Assembly: GCF_036785885.1 (NCBI RefSeq)
Contig: NC_092323.1
Span: 12,842,501-12,906,500 of the forward strand
Length of the DNA: 64,000 bases
Source of the DNA: Coffea arabica
Lineage: Eukaryota > Streptophyta > Magnoliopsida > Gentianales > Rubiaceae
Reading direction: 5' to 3'
A program made the position numbers and the translations under genes. How positions within the stretch are numbered: position 1 is the stretch's first letter; each line of letters begins with the position of its first letter. Shown one piece after another: positions 24,113-35,403 of this stretch. The notes beneath the pieces were generated by a model. The model did not search any database. It saw nothing but the letters and a program-made list of their open reading frames with translations, and was not told the origin of the DNA.

Positions 24113-25660
24113 CTAAATATGAGAAATTTCATTTGGTACCCTTTCTTTATAGGGTCCTTGGGAGTTAATACAACATGATCTAGCAATCCACATGGATTTC
24201 ATACCTTTTCTCATATTTTTCTTTACATAGCAATCATTTTGCATATGTCCAAATTGGCAACAAAAGTGACACATGATAGAAGTATTTTGCACATAGGTGG
24301 ATTTAATGCAACTAATTTTCTTACTTCTTATCATAGCAAACTTATTTGTACCTTGAAAAGATTTGCTTTCTTTTGTTTGAGAAAACGTTTGTTTTTCATT
24401 TTGGAGAAACTCGTTCAAGTCATTAATTCTTTTCTTTAACACATTTTGTTCTTCCAACATTTTTTCATAAAACTTTGTTTTCTCTTCCAACTTCCTTTTC
24501 AAATTATTTTTGCAATCAAAAACACTTTTTTGATTTTTTAAATCATCATTTTCCATCCTCAAACATTTGTTTTCTTGAAAAAGTTTGGAGTTTTCTTCCA
24601 ACAAATCATTTATTTTTGTTTTCAAATCTTTATTTTTAGCATAAGATTTTCTCAAACTTTTATGCATTTTAATCATAAGAATTTTCACATCATCATCTTC
24701 ATTATCTTCATCACAAGAAGAGTGATAAGAACTTATCTCATCTTCTCCAACGGCCATTAGTGCCATTTGGGCCAACTCTTCTTTTTCTCTTTTTGAATTG
24801 CATTCATCCCATGTAATTTTGCAATCTCCTCTTGAACATCTCTTGTTGAAGATCTTCTTGAAACTTTTGATGTGAGGAGTTATATCATTGTCCACTTCCA
24901 TGATTTCATTACCCATGAAGGATGGGTTATCCCCCACTTGAGATGTTTTAAAAGCTATGCCTCTCTTATACATTCTTGCATTTTCTTCCTCTTGCACTTT
25001 GAATTTCAGCTTTAATTCATAAGAGGTTAGGGTATCCACAAGAGATTCAATGGACATAGAATTTAAATCCTTTGCCTCTTCTATAGCATTTATTTTGTTT
25101 TCCCATTCTTTTGGCAAGGCATTCAAAATCTTTCTATTTTTCTCACCCAAAGAATATTCTTTTTCAAGCAATTTAAGATCTTCAATAATGTCACAAAATC
25201 TACTACACATCTCATCAACATTTTCAAGAGGATGCATTTTGAAAAATTCATATTGAGAAACAAGCAAAGATTTCTTTTGTTCTTTAATATCTTGGTTACC
25301 TTCATGAAATACACACAATTTATCCCAAATATCTTTAGCTGATTTACAACCTTTAATCCTACTAGATTCATTTACATCTAATGCATTGTACAATATACAC
25401 ATGACCTTGGCATTCAAAGAAAGGTATCTCTTGTCTTTTTCATTCAATTCTTGTCTAGTCTTTAATCTACTCAAATTGATGATAGAGTCAACTATTCTAG
25501 CTTCATAAGGACCATCTTCTACCACATACCATAATTCAATGTAAACAGATTGTAAGAAAATCATCATTCTTTGTTTCCACATGCTAAAATGAGAACCATT
25601 AAACATAGGTGGTCTATCAATAGATTGCCCTTCTAAAAAAGAAACTTTTATGGTTGCCAT
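24113..25660 (-). CDS. gag: Copia-type Gag protein, 515 residues
   Basis: An intact frame with a Copia gag (UBN2/DUF4219-like) N terminus: a MFNGSHFSMWKQRM-type start, then a helical capsid-like region to about residue 250. A long Lys/Glu-rich coiled-coil-like stretch covers about residues 330-430. A zinc knuckle CHFCCQFGHMQNDC (C-x2-C-x4-H-x4-C) lies near residue 475, about 40 residues before the stop. Gag forms the virus-like particle that packages element RNA. The frame ends without any pol extension, and the 245 bases up to the 3' LTR hold only polypurine tracts. The intact reading frame fits the young age of the element. Confidence 0.92.
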   Translation of the reverse strand: MATIKVSFLEGQSIDRPPMFNGSHFSMWKQRMMIFLQSVYIELWYVVEDGPYEARIVDSIINLSRLKTRQELNEKDKRYLSLNAKVMCILYNALDVNESSRIKGCKSAKDIWDKLCVFHEGNQDIKEQKKSLLVSQYEFFKMHPLENVDEMCSRFCDIIEDLKLLEKEYSLGEKNRKILNALPKEWENKINAIEEAKDLNSMSIESLVDTLTSYELKLKFKVQEEENARMYKRGIAFKTSQVGDNPSFMGNEIMEVDNDITPHIKSFKKIFNKRCSRGDCKITWDECNSKREKEELAQMALMAVGEDEISSYHSSCDEDNEDDDVKILMIKMHKSLRKSYAKNKDLKTKINDLLEENSKLFQENKCLRMENDDLKNQKSVFDCKNNLKRKLEEKTKFYEKMLEEQNVLKKRINDLNEFLQNEKQTFSQTKESKSFQGTNKFAMIRSKKISCIKSTYVQNTSIMCHFCCQFGHMQNDCYVKKNMRKGMKSMWIARSCCINSQGPYKERVPNEISHI

Positions 25661-25702
25661 GATCTTTACTCTAAGCGGTTAAGCTTGATCAAAAGAGACC
25701 AA

Positions 25703-25714
25703 GCTCTGATACCA
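25703..25714 (-). other. Primer-binding site, initiator Met-tRNA type
   Basis: On the minus strand TGGTATCAGAGC follows the 5' LTR after a two-base spacer. It is complementary to the 3' end of plant initiator methionine tRNA, the usual Copia primer. Confidence 0.92.
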
Positions 25715-25716
25715 AT

Positions 25717-26723
25717 TGTAAGAGCCCGGTGCAACCCAATGAGTACAAACAAATTCACAATGATGCACAAAGATATATCAAATTTAAGCACAATAAAAAA
25801 AACTTAATTAAAGAGAAAAGATAAGAAATGCAAACCAAATATCAAACCAATAGCCTCTTCAATTGATGGCGATGCTAACCAAGATGTACAAGTGAAGGCT
25901 CACTCCTTCCTCACCCCAAATACTCTTTGGTTGAGCCAAGGAGTTTTACAACTATTCTAGTTAACCCTCAACAACCTACACTTGAAAGATCACTCACCCA
26001 ATTAAGAACTATTTTATACAAATGAGGCAACCTTCACCAAGGTTTTACCACTCCAAGTGATTGGTTCACCTTCACCAAGGTTTTACTACTCCAAGAGAGT
26101 AACCTTCACTTGAGCAACCTCACAACCCAACTTCCCCAACCCCTTATACAACCAACAAAGAATCTTTCTACTCAAAAATCTCACTTGTAAGCTTGTATTT
26201 TGTGTTGGCAAAAGTCCCTTGTCTTCTTGTGCTTTGGGGTATTTATAGAAGGTGAGAAATGGCTTCAAAAGGCTCTCTAACGGTCAAATATTAAATGCTG
26301 TCAAAACTAGCCGTTGGCCTGTCGGACGTCCGAACCACCTGTCGGACGTCCGAACCCTGCGTTCAAACCACCTGTCGGACGTCCGAACCCTGCGTCCGAA
26401 CGTCGTCAGAGAGTCATCAAATCTTTGCGAAATTTCTCGGACGTCCGATGAGATCGATGTGCGTCCGATGCGTGCGTCCGATCCTTCCGGACGTCCGATG
26501 CTTCCTCACGAGCGTCCGACAGAGTTTCCTTCTTGATGTTCTTCATCCTTTCGGACGTCCGATAGCTTCCTTTCGGACGTCCCACATGAGTGTCCTGTTT
26601 TTGCTTCTTCTTTTGTGCCACAAGAATCTGTTCTAACAAATTGCTCACATAAAAACATTAGCCCAAATCTACATTTTAGTTTGTTAATCATCAAAACCAA
26701 GGATTGATCGACCAAGGTCAACA
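25717..26723 (-). repeat. LTR (5' LTR in element orientation)
   Basis: 1,007 bp, same ends as its partner. The palindrome-rich segment is at about 26319-26585. Confidence 0.93.
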
Positions 26724-27466
26724 ATTATTATACACAATAATGTACATAATAATGAAAGTACATTAATAATGTATATATTATAATGTAATGTACATAATAT
26801 ATTATGTATACAATATTTATACATTTATGTATACAATAGTACAATTATGTATATTATATTATGTTTATGTATAATATACAATATTATGTATAATATTGAT
26901 ATATAAATATAGAATTTTCAATTTGTATATCTCAATTTATATTAATATAATATAAATACGTAATATACATAATTGAAATATACATATTAAATATGTATAT
27001 TTGGAGTTGTTTTTGATATAATGTTTGGATGTTTTTGGAATTGTTTTTGAAATACACATTTACTGTAACATTTGGAATGTGAAAAATAATTTTTCAAAAA
27101 CAGAGGCAAAAACAAGGAATCCAAACGGTGTAGAAAGAAGCCAGCATGTCAAACCAGCCCTTCAGTTATGCACTCTATCCTTGAATAAAGGTCCTGTACT
27201 CTGTCTTTTCAATTTAATCACGATGATTCCAAATATTAAAATTTCTCTACTGCAGTATTTAATGATATTCTACTACTAATTAGTGGACAAATTTTGCTTT
27301 CTAAAAGAGATATTCACATGGTTATTTGCTATACCACAAAGCTTAAAGTTGTTTCATTTCTATTTGAAAATAAAATTGATCGATGAAAGTTTGCCAACAC
27401 ATGGATTTAGATCGATAAGCGTAACTTTTCGAATTCAACACGGCAATGCCTTATCATTTATGCCTA

Positions 27467-27770
27467 GTTTGGGAGTTCAGATTTCAAAGGAATAGAAAAG
27501 AAAGGAAGGGAAAGGTGGACTTTTCTCCGTTTGGGACATTTAAGTGAGACAGAAAAGAAAAGAAATGAACGGATCTTGAAGGGAAGCCAAGCGCTGCTAC
27601 AGTGCAAAATTTTTTCTGACAAAAAGGGACGGAAAGCGAAGGAAAACTGATGGAAGCTTACAAAATTTTTTCAAATTGCCCATTTTATCCTCACAAAGGT
27701 ATTGGATAAAATTTTATTGACATATATATCCAAAATCATTCCATTTCTTTTCAGAGCTCCCAAACAACAT
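27467..27770. repeat. MITE-like repeat
   Basis: GTTTGGGAGTTCAGATTTCA at the left is roughly inverted at the right (TTTCAGAGCTCCCAAAC). The interior is purine-rich with AAGAAAAG words. No clear target duplication was seen. Confidence 0.4.
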
Positions 27771-29084
27771 TAAAATTTCTTCTTTTCTTTTTTTTTTATC
27801 CTTTCTTTTCTCTCATGATTTAACCTTTCTCTTCTTTTCTTTTCTATCCTCAACTCACAAACTAGCTAACTCTCTCCACCCCATTCAACCAAGTTGTCAT
27901 GCTTCCCTTTTTAATCTGTCCCAGACTCAAAAGTTTGTTTACATTCAATTTCAACACCTACCCTTTTAAAATATGGTCCTATAATTTGGTAAGTGACAGA
28001 CGCCCATAAAAGTATGTCATGCAACGTAATCTGGGATCATGCATTTTTTAGTTAAACAAAATAGATAGGCTCCACAATAATAAATTTACAACATAACTTT
28101 CTTTTTTAAATGAAAATTTTCACTAATTTTTTTGAATTAATTATGCATACTATAACTTTTGCATATATAACACGTTCTCGTATATGCTCTCACACAAAAT
28201 ACACATTTGCTCTTTTTTTTGTTCACATGCATAAAAATCCACACTTAAATACCACATCTAAATTATTTCATTATTTTCTATTTCTCTCCAACACGCGCAT
28301 ACACACATTTCTTTCTCTCTAAATGAACAAATAAATGTAATTTTTTAAGACATAAAAATACAATATTTTTGCGATATTTCAATTCAACACTATAATTCAG
28401 TTAGCTATTAAACAGATACTACTATATAACTTAATCAATTCAATAACTTAATATCTTCCGCACTTCATTTTAATATTTCAAAATTCAGATCTCTTATCAA
28501 GCGGGCCCAGTGGTCTGATGATTAAAGCTGTCCTTTCGAAACCGACAGATTCGTAATGAAAGCTCGAAAAAATGAATTAGCTCTCGTCCTCAAATTAGTA
28601 GTTTCTACATTAATGAATTAACTCGTAATGATGTTCTTTTTTGCTTCATCTTTGTTGTTCATTTAACTTTGTTTTTGTTAAAAATTTTTAATATCGGTTT
28701 CAATTAAAAAATGTTGGATGGACTAAAATGGACGCAACAAGAATTCATAGGACCGGATAAACGCGAAATTTTGCGTAGAATAAAGAATCGGACTTTGCGG
28801 ATCAGAAAAAATTAGAGGACATTATGTCAGAGAGATTAAGAAACTTAAAACTTGAATATATTAGGAATCACTACCTTTTTTTTTTCCCTCCTTTATATTT
28901 GAGCGGGAGGAAATTCACCAACTCATCATTGTAAATGCAGACAAGCCAAGAAGCACGACAGGGACGAGCCCTTTAATACTGTCCACATATCCACACGGGA
29001 AACTGGTCTATTTCATAAATAAAATCGCTATCCAAATTATTATATTGTTGTGCTACATAATTGGTGTTGTTAGTGTATAGTTCA
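27771..29084. other. Intergenic, no gene seen
   Basis: AT-rich sequence with pyrimidine tracts near 27780. A short tRNA-like or SINE-like scrap at about 28500-28570 has no convincing box B. No coding frame of note. Confidence 0.45.
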
Positions 29085-29110
29085 GATGAAATCCGGACTT
29101 TGAAGTCCAC
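29085..29110 (+). promoter_or_regulatory. Diverged shared promoter motif, copy 3, with TATA box
   Basis: GAAATCCGGACTTTGAAGTC corresponds to the motif before copies 1 and 2. A good TATA box, CTATAAAAGG, follows at about 29116, placing transcription start near 29145-29155. Confidence 0.55.
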
Positions 29111-29683
29111 TCAGAGGCCTATAAAAGGCACTATGATCCGAGGCACAGTTTAGACGCAGATGCAAAAGTTCAGCTGTGAGTTGTAGTCCATTCTACATTT
29201 TGGACTTCATCTTTGAGTTTTTACGATCCTTATAACTGGTATGTACTCTCTCTAAATTCATCAATCACAATCCAAAACTTCTTCATTAATTACCAATCAT
29301 TTCCGGCATGCACGTATTTGATTATAGATATAAGTAAGACTCGCTCATTTCCTGGGGTTAAGATTTCTGGTTCAAATCTCTCTTGCCCTTCTCTACTTCT
29401 TTATGTGACTCGTGTTTATAAAAAGATTGTATTATTTTCCTAGTTTTCTATCATTCATTGACTAGAAAAAAGAACAAGTATACGTGCATGGATGTAACCA
29501 AGATTGACTTGCAATCAAAATTCACAACCACGTTAGCTGCTGAACCTTAACTGATGTCAGAAATGTTACTCTTACGCGGTGTGGTACCTTTATCGTCTGG
29601 TTTTGGCTTTTGGGAGCTAATGTGTATATATATGTACGTAAAAATTTCAGGAGTAAAGGAGGGGGGATCAAGAATTCCGAGAC

Positions 29684-29857
29684 ATGGCTGATTGGATTTG
29701 GATCCTGATGCTCCAAATCGTTCTTCTGCCAGCCCAGGTGTGCAGAAAAGTGTGGAATCATCTTCGGCTGGAAACCATGAAATATGAGATGCGTGATCTG
29801 AACCAGCAGTATGTTCTTCCGGACAATGTATTACAGAGGATGTATTCATATGATTAG
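29684..29857 (+). CDS. Unrecognised small protein, 57 residues (family copy 3)
   Basis: The frame begins MADWIWILMLQIVLLPAQV, strongly hydrophobic, and ends with YEMRDLNQQYVLP and QRMYSYD. The YEM-x2-L-x3-YVLP-x7-Y signature and the single-frame layout match copies 1 and 2, though overall sequence is much diverged. A leader intron of about 412 bp (29239-29650, CTG|GTATGT to TTTCAG) mirrors the others. A possible poly(A) signal, AATGAAATAAA, lies at about 30059. Antisense open frames over the same bases are shadows. Function unknown; a membrane-associated small protein is one guess. Confidence 0.65.
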   Translation: MADWIWILMLQIVLLPAQVCRKVWNHLRLETMKYEMRDLNQQYVLPDNVLQRMYSYD

Positions 29858-30759
29858 TATAGTTAAGTAACTAAGGGTTTAGACTTTTGTCTGGTACACC
29901 AAACAGAAAAGTTGTAAACGTTATCTCTACTCATCCCTAGGAAAAAGAAGGGGGAGTGGGATTTATGAATACTGATTCATGGTCCCTTATTATGTCCTGA
30001 CTTCCGAGTGTTATTGGACAGTAGGACCCTCTGTTCCTTCTATGTATGCCCTTGTTCACAATGAAATAAATTACACACGATTTCCTTGTAGCTGATTGGA
30101 AAGCTCGTCTTTTCCTTCTTTAATAAAGCTAATCAAAGGCTTTGAGCTGGTCGATCTTGAGCCTTTTTTTGCCATTCGTTTCATACTTTGCTCTGCTGCA
30201 CTGGCCTTTAGTTTTTCCTTTCTGTTTTCCCTTTAATTCTTTCAAATTTGACTCGTTTGTAGACTGCCAAACTTGCCTAAGAAAATTGGTTTCTTGTTAT
30301 TGGTTCCATGAACATGTTTACCCAACAAATGATGTCCATATATTACAAGTTTAGTTACTTGTTCATCGATGCACTAGTCAATACAATTAACCTATTGAAC
30401 ATTGATGTTAGTTGCATTGATAGTTTCATTCACAAGTTAGCCTAGAAGTGTTAGTTACAGATACTGCTATTAGTCTTTTTACTTATTTCAATTTGTATCA
30501 TCAGGGTTTACTAATAAGTTTGAACCATGAGTTTTGGTTGCCTTGATTTCTTGCTGGTCCAATAAGCAGACCAGAGTTGCCTTTTATTAGTTAATATCAT
30601 CTGTCTTATGTCTGCCTATTGTTTCAGCTTTGATTCCCATTCTGGCTCCTGCTCTTATTAGATATTGCTGATTGTTTCTTTAAATCTCTGTTATTCCTGC
30701 TCTCCTATAAAATTTGTTTATTTCCCATATGTATATGTATCGCCAATCAACATCCCTGT

Positions 30760-30790
30760 TCGGGCAACCTCGCGCGAAGTGTACTCGATT
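30760..30790 (+). mobile_element. Helitron 3'-end-like fragment
   Basis: CGGGCAACCTCGCGCGAAG closely resembles the hairpin region just before the Helitron terminus at 21474-21498, but the CTAG end is missing. Confidence 0.35.
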
Positions 30791-30935
30791 TGGTTGATCC
30801 GACCCGCACCGTGCGGGTCAACAATTTTCTAACCCTTATCCGTTCTGCATGTCAGCGGTACCCGATTATAGAGTATCCGTTAAAATAGGATCGAGTCAAC
30901 AGGTATCCGTTCTACCTCACTTATCATTTAATTTT

Positions 30936-31369
30936 GGATAAAAAACAAAAAAATCCCTGTGTTAAGCCTAATATACAGAAAAGCCTCCCGTGATTTCAAA
31001 ATATATAACATGACACCCCGTACTTTGAACTAAATTGTAAAGGTAATTGAATCCGTTAAACTTAACGGAATTGGACGAAATGACCATAATGCCCTGATAT
31101 AATTAAGCAAAAGACAGCTCAAAAAAATCGTTTGTTTTATTCTCTAGATAGAGAGAATTGAGCGTTAAGAGGTAGAACATGTATATTTGTTAAAAATTAA
31201 GTATAAATTTTTTTTTAAGTTCCAATAAGTCATTTCTATTAAGTTTAACGGATTCCGTCACTTTTACAATTTAGTTTAAAGTACGAGGTGTCGTGTTGTA
31301 TATTTTGAAATCATAGGGAATTTTTCTGTGTATTAGGTTTATCATAAGGGACTTTTTTGTATTTTACCC
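30936..31369. mobile_element. Mutator-like MITE with long terminal inverted repeats
   Basis: About 130 bp at each end are inverted copies, sharing for example TGATTTCAAAATATA and ATCCGTTAAACTTAA. The flanks TTTAATTTT (30927-30935) and ATTAATTTT (31370-31378) match at 8 of 9 bases, as expected for an older Mutator-type target duplication. No coding frame. Confidence 0.6.
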
Positions 31370-33806
31370 ATTAATTTTTTTTTAAAAAAAATTATATTAA
31401 TTTAATTTTGTATTTTGCACATTCATCTAAGATTTAATAAAGATTTTTTCAAAAAAGTCTTCCATCAAGAAACAAGTATGCGAAGAGAATACAAGAAAAA
31501 GTAAAAAAAAAAAAACAAATTAAAAGAATTCAAAATCAATAAAAAGTTTGGAATAAATAGCACATTTTTTTAAATATACATTTCACGTTAATTAAACTGT
31601 TTTCTATAAACCATAAGGTCATAATCTCTATAAATGAATCTTGTAAATAAACTATAGTTTCTTATATTTATAATACAATTTGTTCAATATAATTATTTAT
31701 TTAGTTCTAAAAATATTATTTTATAGTATGTGCATAAAAATAAAAAATTTAAAATATATATATATATAATTTTAATTGTGTAATCCTAACCCGCCCCATG
31801 TCTAATCGGGTATTCGACCTTCTTTTAATCAGATTAAATAATACAAATTGGGTATCCTAAATTTCAGATCAGATCGGAGATGGCGGGTAATTTTGCCCAC
31901 CCCTAGTTTCCATAAGTTAACCTTATGAAATCGGACCAACCAGCTGATTTACGTTTGATTGAGCTGGTTCAATCAATTGGTCCAACGCGATTTCAGAAAT
32001 AACTCAAAAGGTTACACTGGAACCGGGTCTAAGTTTATTGGGCCAATTTTGTTAGCACCGTATCTTTAAGAACGTAAGAAAGCCCGTTGGTCTATAGTAC
32101 ACTACAAGGATTTTCTCCGTGGGCTACCCACCCATTGCATTTGGGTTTGACATGGCTATCCAAATTCTTCTCTCTCTACTTAAGAGTTAAGAACTTGATG
32201 CAGTACATAATTTGAAGTCAAATTAATGCCTAACTGATGATTATAGACTCAACTTAGATGCTAAGTACTATGATTAAAGCACTAAACTAATTCAAATGTC
32301 AAATTTAGCAGACCACAATTCCAACCTACGTTGTTGATTGTCGATTCAAATGTCAAATTTAGCAGACTCAATTTGGGTGTCATACTTTTGTAGATTTGTC
32401 GATTGGTTTCTCTAAAGCGAGAAGCTGACTTTAATAAAAATAAAGTTGGATGCATCATCCATCATCTAGTCGGCTTAAAAGAAAGGGGGTGTTTAGTAGA
32501 ATGTGGTACTTTTTCTTTAATAAAACAATTTTTTATTTATGATTGGCAACTGCTCCATTCGAATTTTATTTGTTGAAGTTTTTCTTCAAACACAAATTTT
32601 AATATATTTTTTCCAATGGACAGCGTAATTTCACTGCAAGAAATTTTCATGGTAGAAATTAATCAAACACATGATAAAATACAAACAAATTTGAAAATTA
32701 ACATATACAATAGACATCATGTAGCGTTATATATGAGATAAAAAAATAATTTACTAACATATTCCATGTATTTTATGAAAAGTTGTAAATGTAAATGGAC
32801 CCTAATATGTTATGTATTGGAGATCCAAGCTAACGCAACATGGGCTATGAAGATAGGACTTCGAGCCTGCTCGTGTTGATTTCTCTAACACAAGTTTATT
32901 TAATTGGTAAAAACAGCTCATTTTCTTATAAAATGTCATGTGTTCATAATATATGAGAACTATAGTGATGAGTGGTGTGTAAGAATATCTGTAACCTACT
33001 TATGGTCTCGGAAATATGTTTTAAACTGTAACGACGATCAAAGTCAAACTATTCCAGATTAAAAAAACAAGAAAAAAAACTTGAAAGCACACCCCTTTAG
33101 ATTGAACGTAACGAAAGTGTCAGATTTGGGAGCTTTTCTTCTTTCTTCTTTATCATCATTACGTTTGCCTTTCTTCATGTCGTATGATCGTTTTATCCCT
33201 CCCACCATTGACTCTCTGATATTAATGCGGATGCTTTAGAAGATTCCCGGTGTTTTACCAAAACGCTTCGCACTTCTTTTAGAAGTTATTGGATTTCCTT
33301 TTGTCTTTCTATCTTCGTCTTTAATTTCTTGTTACCTTTTTCTCATTCATGTACGCCCCTGCCTCTATTTTCAGCCACCTTTTCCAAAGACAATATAATA
33401 CTAATCATAATAATAGAAATAATCAATCAATATGTGTTTGCCATAATCCATGTTCTGATTGGTGGTGACCGCGCCACACGTGGCTAAGATTTCTCCAACA
33501 AATCTTGCTAGCTGGCCCCTATCCTGTCTTAGTTGCTTGCCCCCTAAGTAATTAATGGCATGAAATTATGGGAAATTTGTCCAACTTGTGTAAATTACGC
33601 ATTAAGTACGGATTAGATATGTATACATGGATACTCGATCCATATTCCCATGCTTTAGTGATTAATCTAATAAAAAACAATTGTGAAATTTCTTGCATTT
33701 TTCAGATCCGTTGCTGATAATTTTTCAAATTGGGACATCGTAGGTCTTGGAGACTTGAAAGCGTATTTTGAGATGAAATATAATGCTATGGTTATGAATT
33801 GAAGAA
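31370..33806. other. Intergenic, no gene seen
   Basis: AT-rich. At 31790-31910 a GGGTATTC/TGCCCACCCCTAG-like stretch resembles a hAT-type terminus. A G-box-like CACACGTGGC is at about 33475. No supported gene. Confidence 0.4.
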
Positions 33807-34082
33807 CGCATTTGATAAAATTAAAATCTGAAAACTTAAATATGAATTTTTAATCTATTTAGTTATTAATATTAAACATGGTATATTTGAATATATATCA
33901 TATTAAGTAATAAGTTAATAGTTCATCACTTATTTTTTAGAGTAAGTTTTGCTTAATAAATTCATTGTCATTTAATTAATTTAGATGTTTAATTTCTTGT
34001 TATCAAATGTATCCAAACATGTTACGATTTGAATCCATTAAGTTTAAAGTATTGAATTGAATTATCAAATATGACATAACTC
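33807..34082. repeat. Dispersed MITE copy 1
   Basis: About 275 bp, related to 37908-38182. Shared words include GCxTTTGATAAAA at the left and AATTATCAAAxATGACxTAA at the right, which are weak inverted ends, plus TTTAATTAATTTAGATGTT inside. Confidence 0.55.
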
Positions 34083-35136
34083 GTGAGTAATTAGGAAAAA
34101 CTCGTGGAGTGATTATTGTGATTCCAACTGTAATTGACACTGAAAATGTACAGTTAACAAGGCGGTTGGCTAGTCTCCTCTCGCAATGCATCAAATCGAA
34201 AAGGACACGTGTCATGCCATTTGAAAAAATCAACACGTCTGTAAGATCTTGCCTTTGGGTAGCCTAGATAAGCCAATCTACTAGGATTTAAACCGGGAAA
34301 CAGGGGTTTTCACCTAATAAAGCAAAAGAAAAGGACTTCCATTGAGAACTGGGAAAGCAAATGGAGGCATAAAGCTGAGTTTCAAGAAGTAGCGGACATG
34401 CCAGCTTTTCCTTTATGCATTTCGTAATTATAATTAAATGGTAAATAGATTTACTATTAACTATCATTTGAGTATACGAAATCACACAATCCAAAGCTTT
34501 TGACAATTGACATTTAACCACTCCTAACTTTTTTAGGGAAACATATGGCGTTTCTAGTTTCATCCTCTCGAGCCGAGTAAATGGATACATTTTTGTATAA
34601 ACATAAATTATAACTGCGCTGATGTAAAATTCACAATTATATCCAAATTAATTTATAAAAATATTGTATTGATGTACCAAAATTGGATACAGGAAAGATT
34701 AATTCTTTTTATTTTGTTTTTTGTCACAACGGCAGAAAATTAGTACTAGAACGGTGTCTAAAACAAGAAAGTTAGACTCAACTGATCACGGCCTTGATCA
34801 CTCAATTAATGTAAAAAGCAGGTAAGAGAAAAAGATAATTGTGTATTATCAACAATCATAGGCCGCCCAAAAGTTACCATGAAATTATTGTCACGAATAG
34901 GATACTTGAGAGTTGAGACATCATGGTACAAATCATGCATTACTTTTAAGATAATTATGGCAATTTTTTGGCCTTAGAGGTAGTCAACTCTACAACAAAA
35001 TTATAGAGAAAGGCATATAATAATGGAGTGATTAGATAGTTCATTGACACTACATCTACAGATCTTTTTTTTTCTTGATATCTTCCCTGGATGGCCTAAA
35101 GTTGTCGGTGGTTAATATGCACATATTTCAAAATGA

Positions 35137-35320
35137 TTTTTTTTCCTGACGGAGTGGGTGTCCGGGTCAATTCTTACGGGGCCCGACTAATCCCACTCTG
35201 GCCCAGGAGAAGAGGTCTCATCCCCCGAACACGTTAATCACGGGACTCGAACCCTTGCGGGTGGCTGGATAACGGCCTTAAGGAAGCAACCGTGACCAAA
35301 CGAGCTGCCTTGTGAGGGGC
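35137..35320 (-). mobile_element. tRNA-derived SINE
   Basis: Perfect TTCAAAATGA target duplications lie at 35127-35136 and 35321-35330. On the minus strand the body starts near GCAGCTCGTTTGGTCACGG (box A-like), has GGGTTCGAGTCCCG (box B) at 35241-35254, and ends in an A-rich tail (T run at 35137). Confidence 0.8.
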
Positions 35321-35403
35321 TTCAAAATGAAAACTTGAATACCTTCAAAATTGTTTCACTTCTTATTGGAAAAATCACTTTCTGAGGATCATCATAAGAA
35401 AAA

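Larger units (their letters stand above)
22861..26723 (-). mobile_element. Complete gag-only LTR retroelement (TR-GAG type, Copia-related)
   Basis: Two 1,007-bp LTRs (22861-23867 and 25717-26723) begin TGTAAGAG and end GTCAACA on the plus strand. They are flanked by a perfect ATTAT target duplication (22856-22860 and 26724-26728). The element reads on the minus strand: primer-binding site at 25703-25714, one gag frame at 24113-25660, polypurine tract at 23870-23881. Total length is 3,863 bp and the 1,849-bp interior has no protease, integrase or reverse transcriptase. Terminal-repeat retrotransposons with only a GAG domain are a described plant class, mobilised by enzymes supplied in trans. 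The LTRs differ at only five positions by hand comparison, so insertion is recent. Confidence 0.93.
21787..27122. repeat. AT-rich foldback repeat interrupted by the LTR element
   Basis: The left edge has GTTTGGATTAGTTATTTTTG and the right edge the inverse (AACAAGGAATCCAAACG). The inside is nearly pure A+T with many repeated TATAAATATA-type words (21900-22860 and 26724-27000). The LTR element at 22861-26723 is nested within it. There is no coding capacity outside the nested element. Confidence 0.5.

Noticed and set aside
28500-28570. tRNA-like stretch GGGCCCAGTGGTCTGATGAT
   Set aside because: No acceptor stem or credible box B; at best a SINE scrap.
29522-29849. Antisense frames of 79 and 100 codons over small gene 3
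   Set aside because: Shadows; no family resemblance, while the sense frame matches two paralogues and the promoter layout.
34003-34590. Minus-strand frames of 77 and 100 codons
   Set aside because: No recognisable domain, no splice-consistent extension, and partly inside a dispersed MITE.
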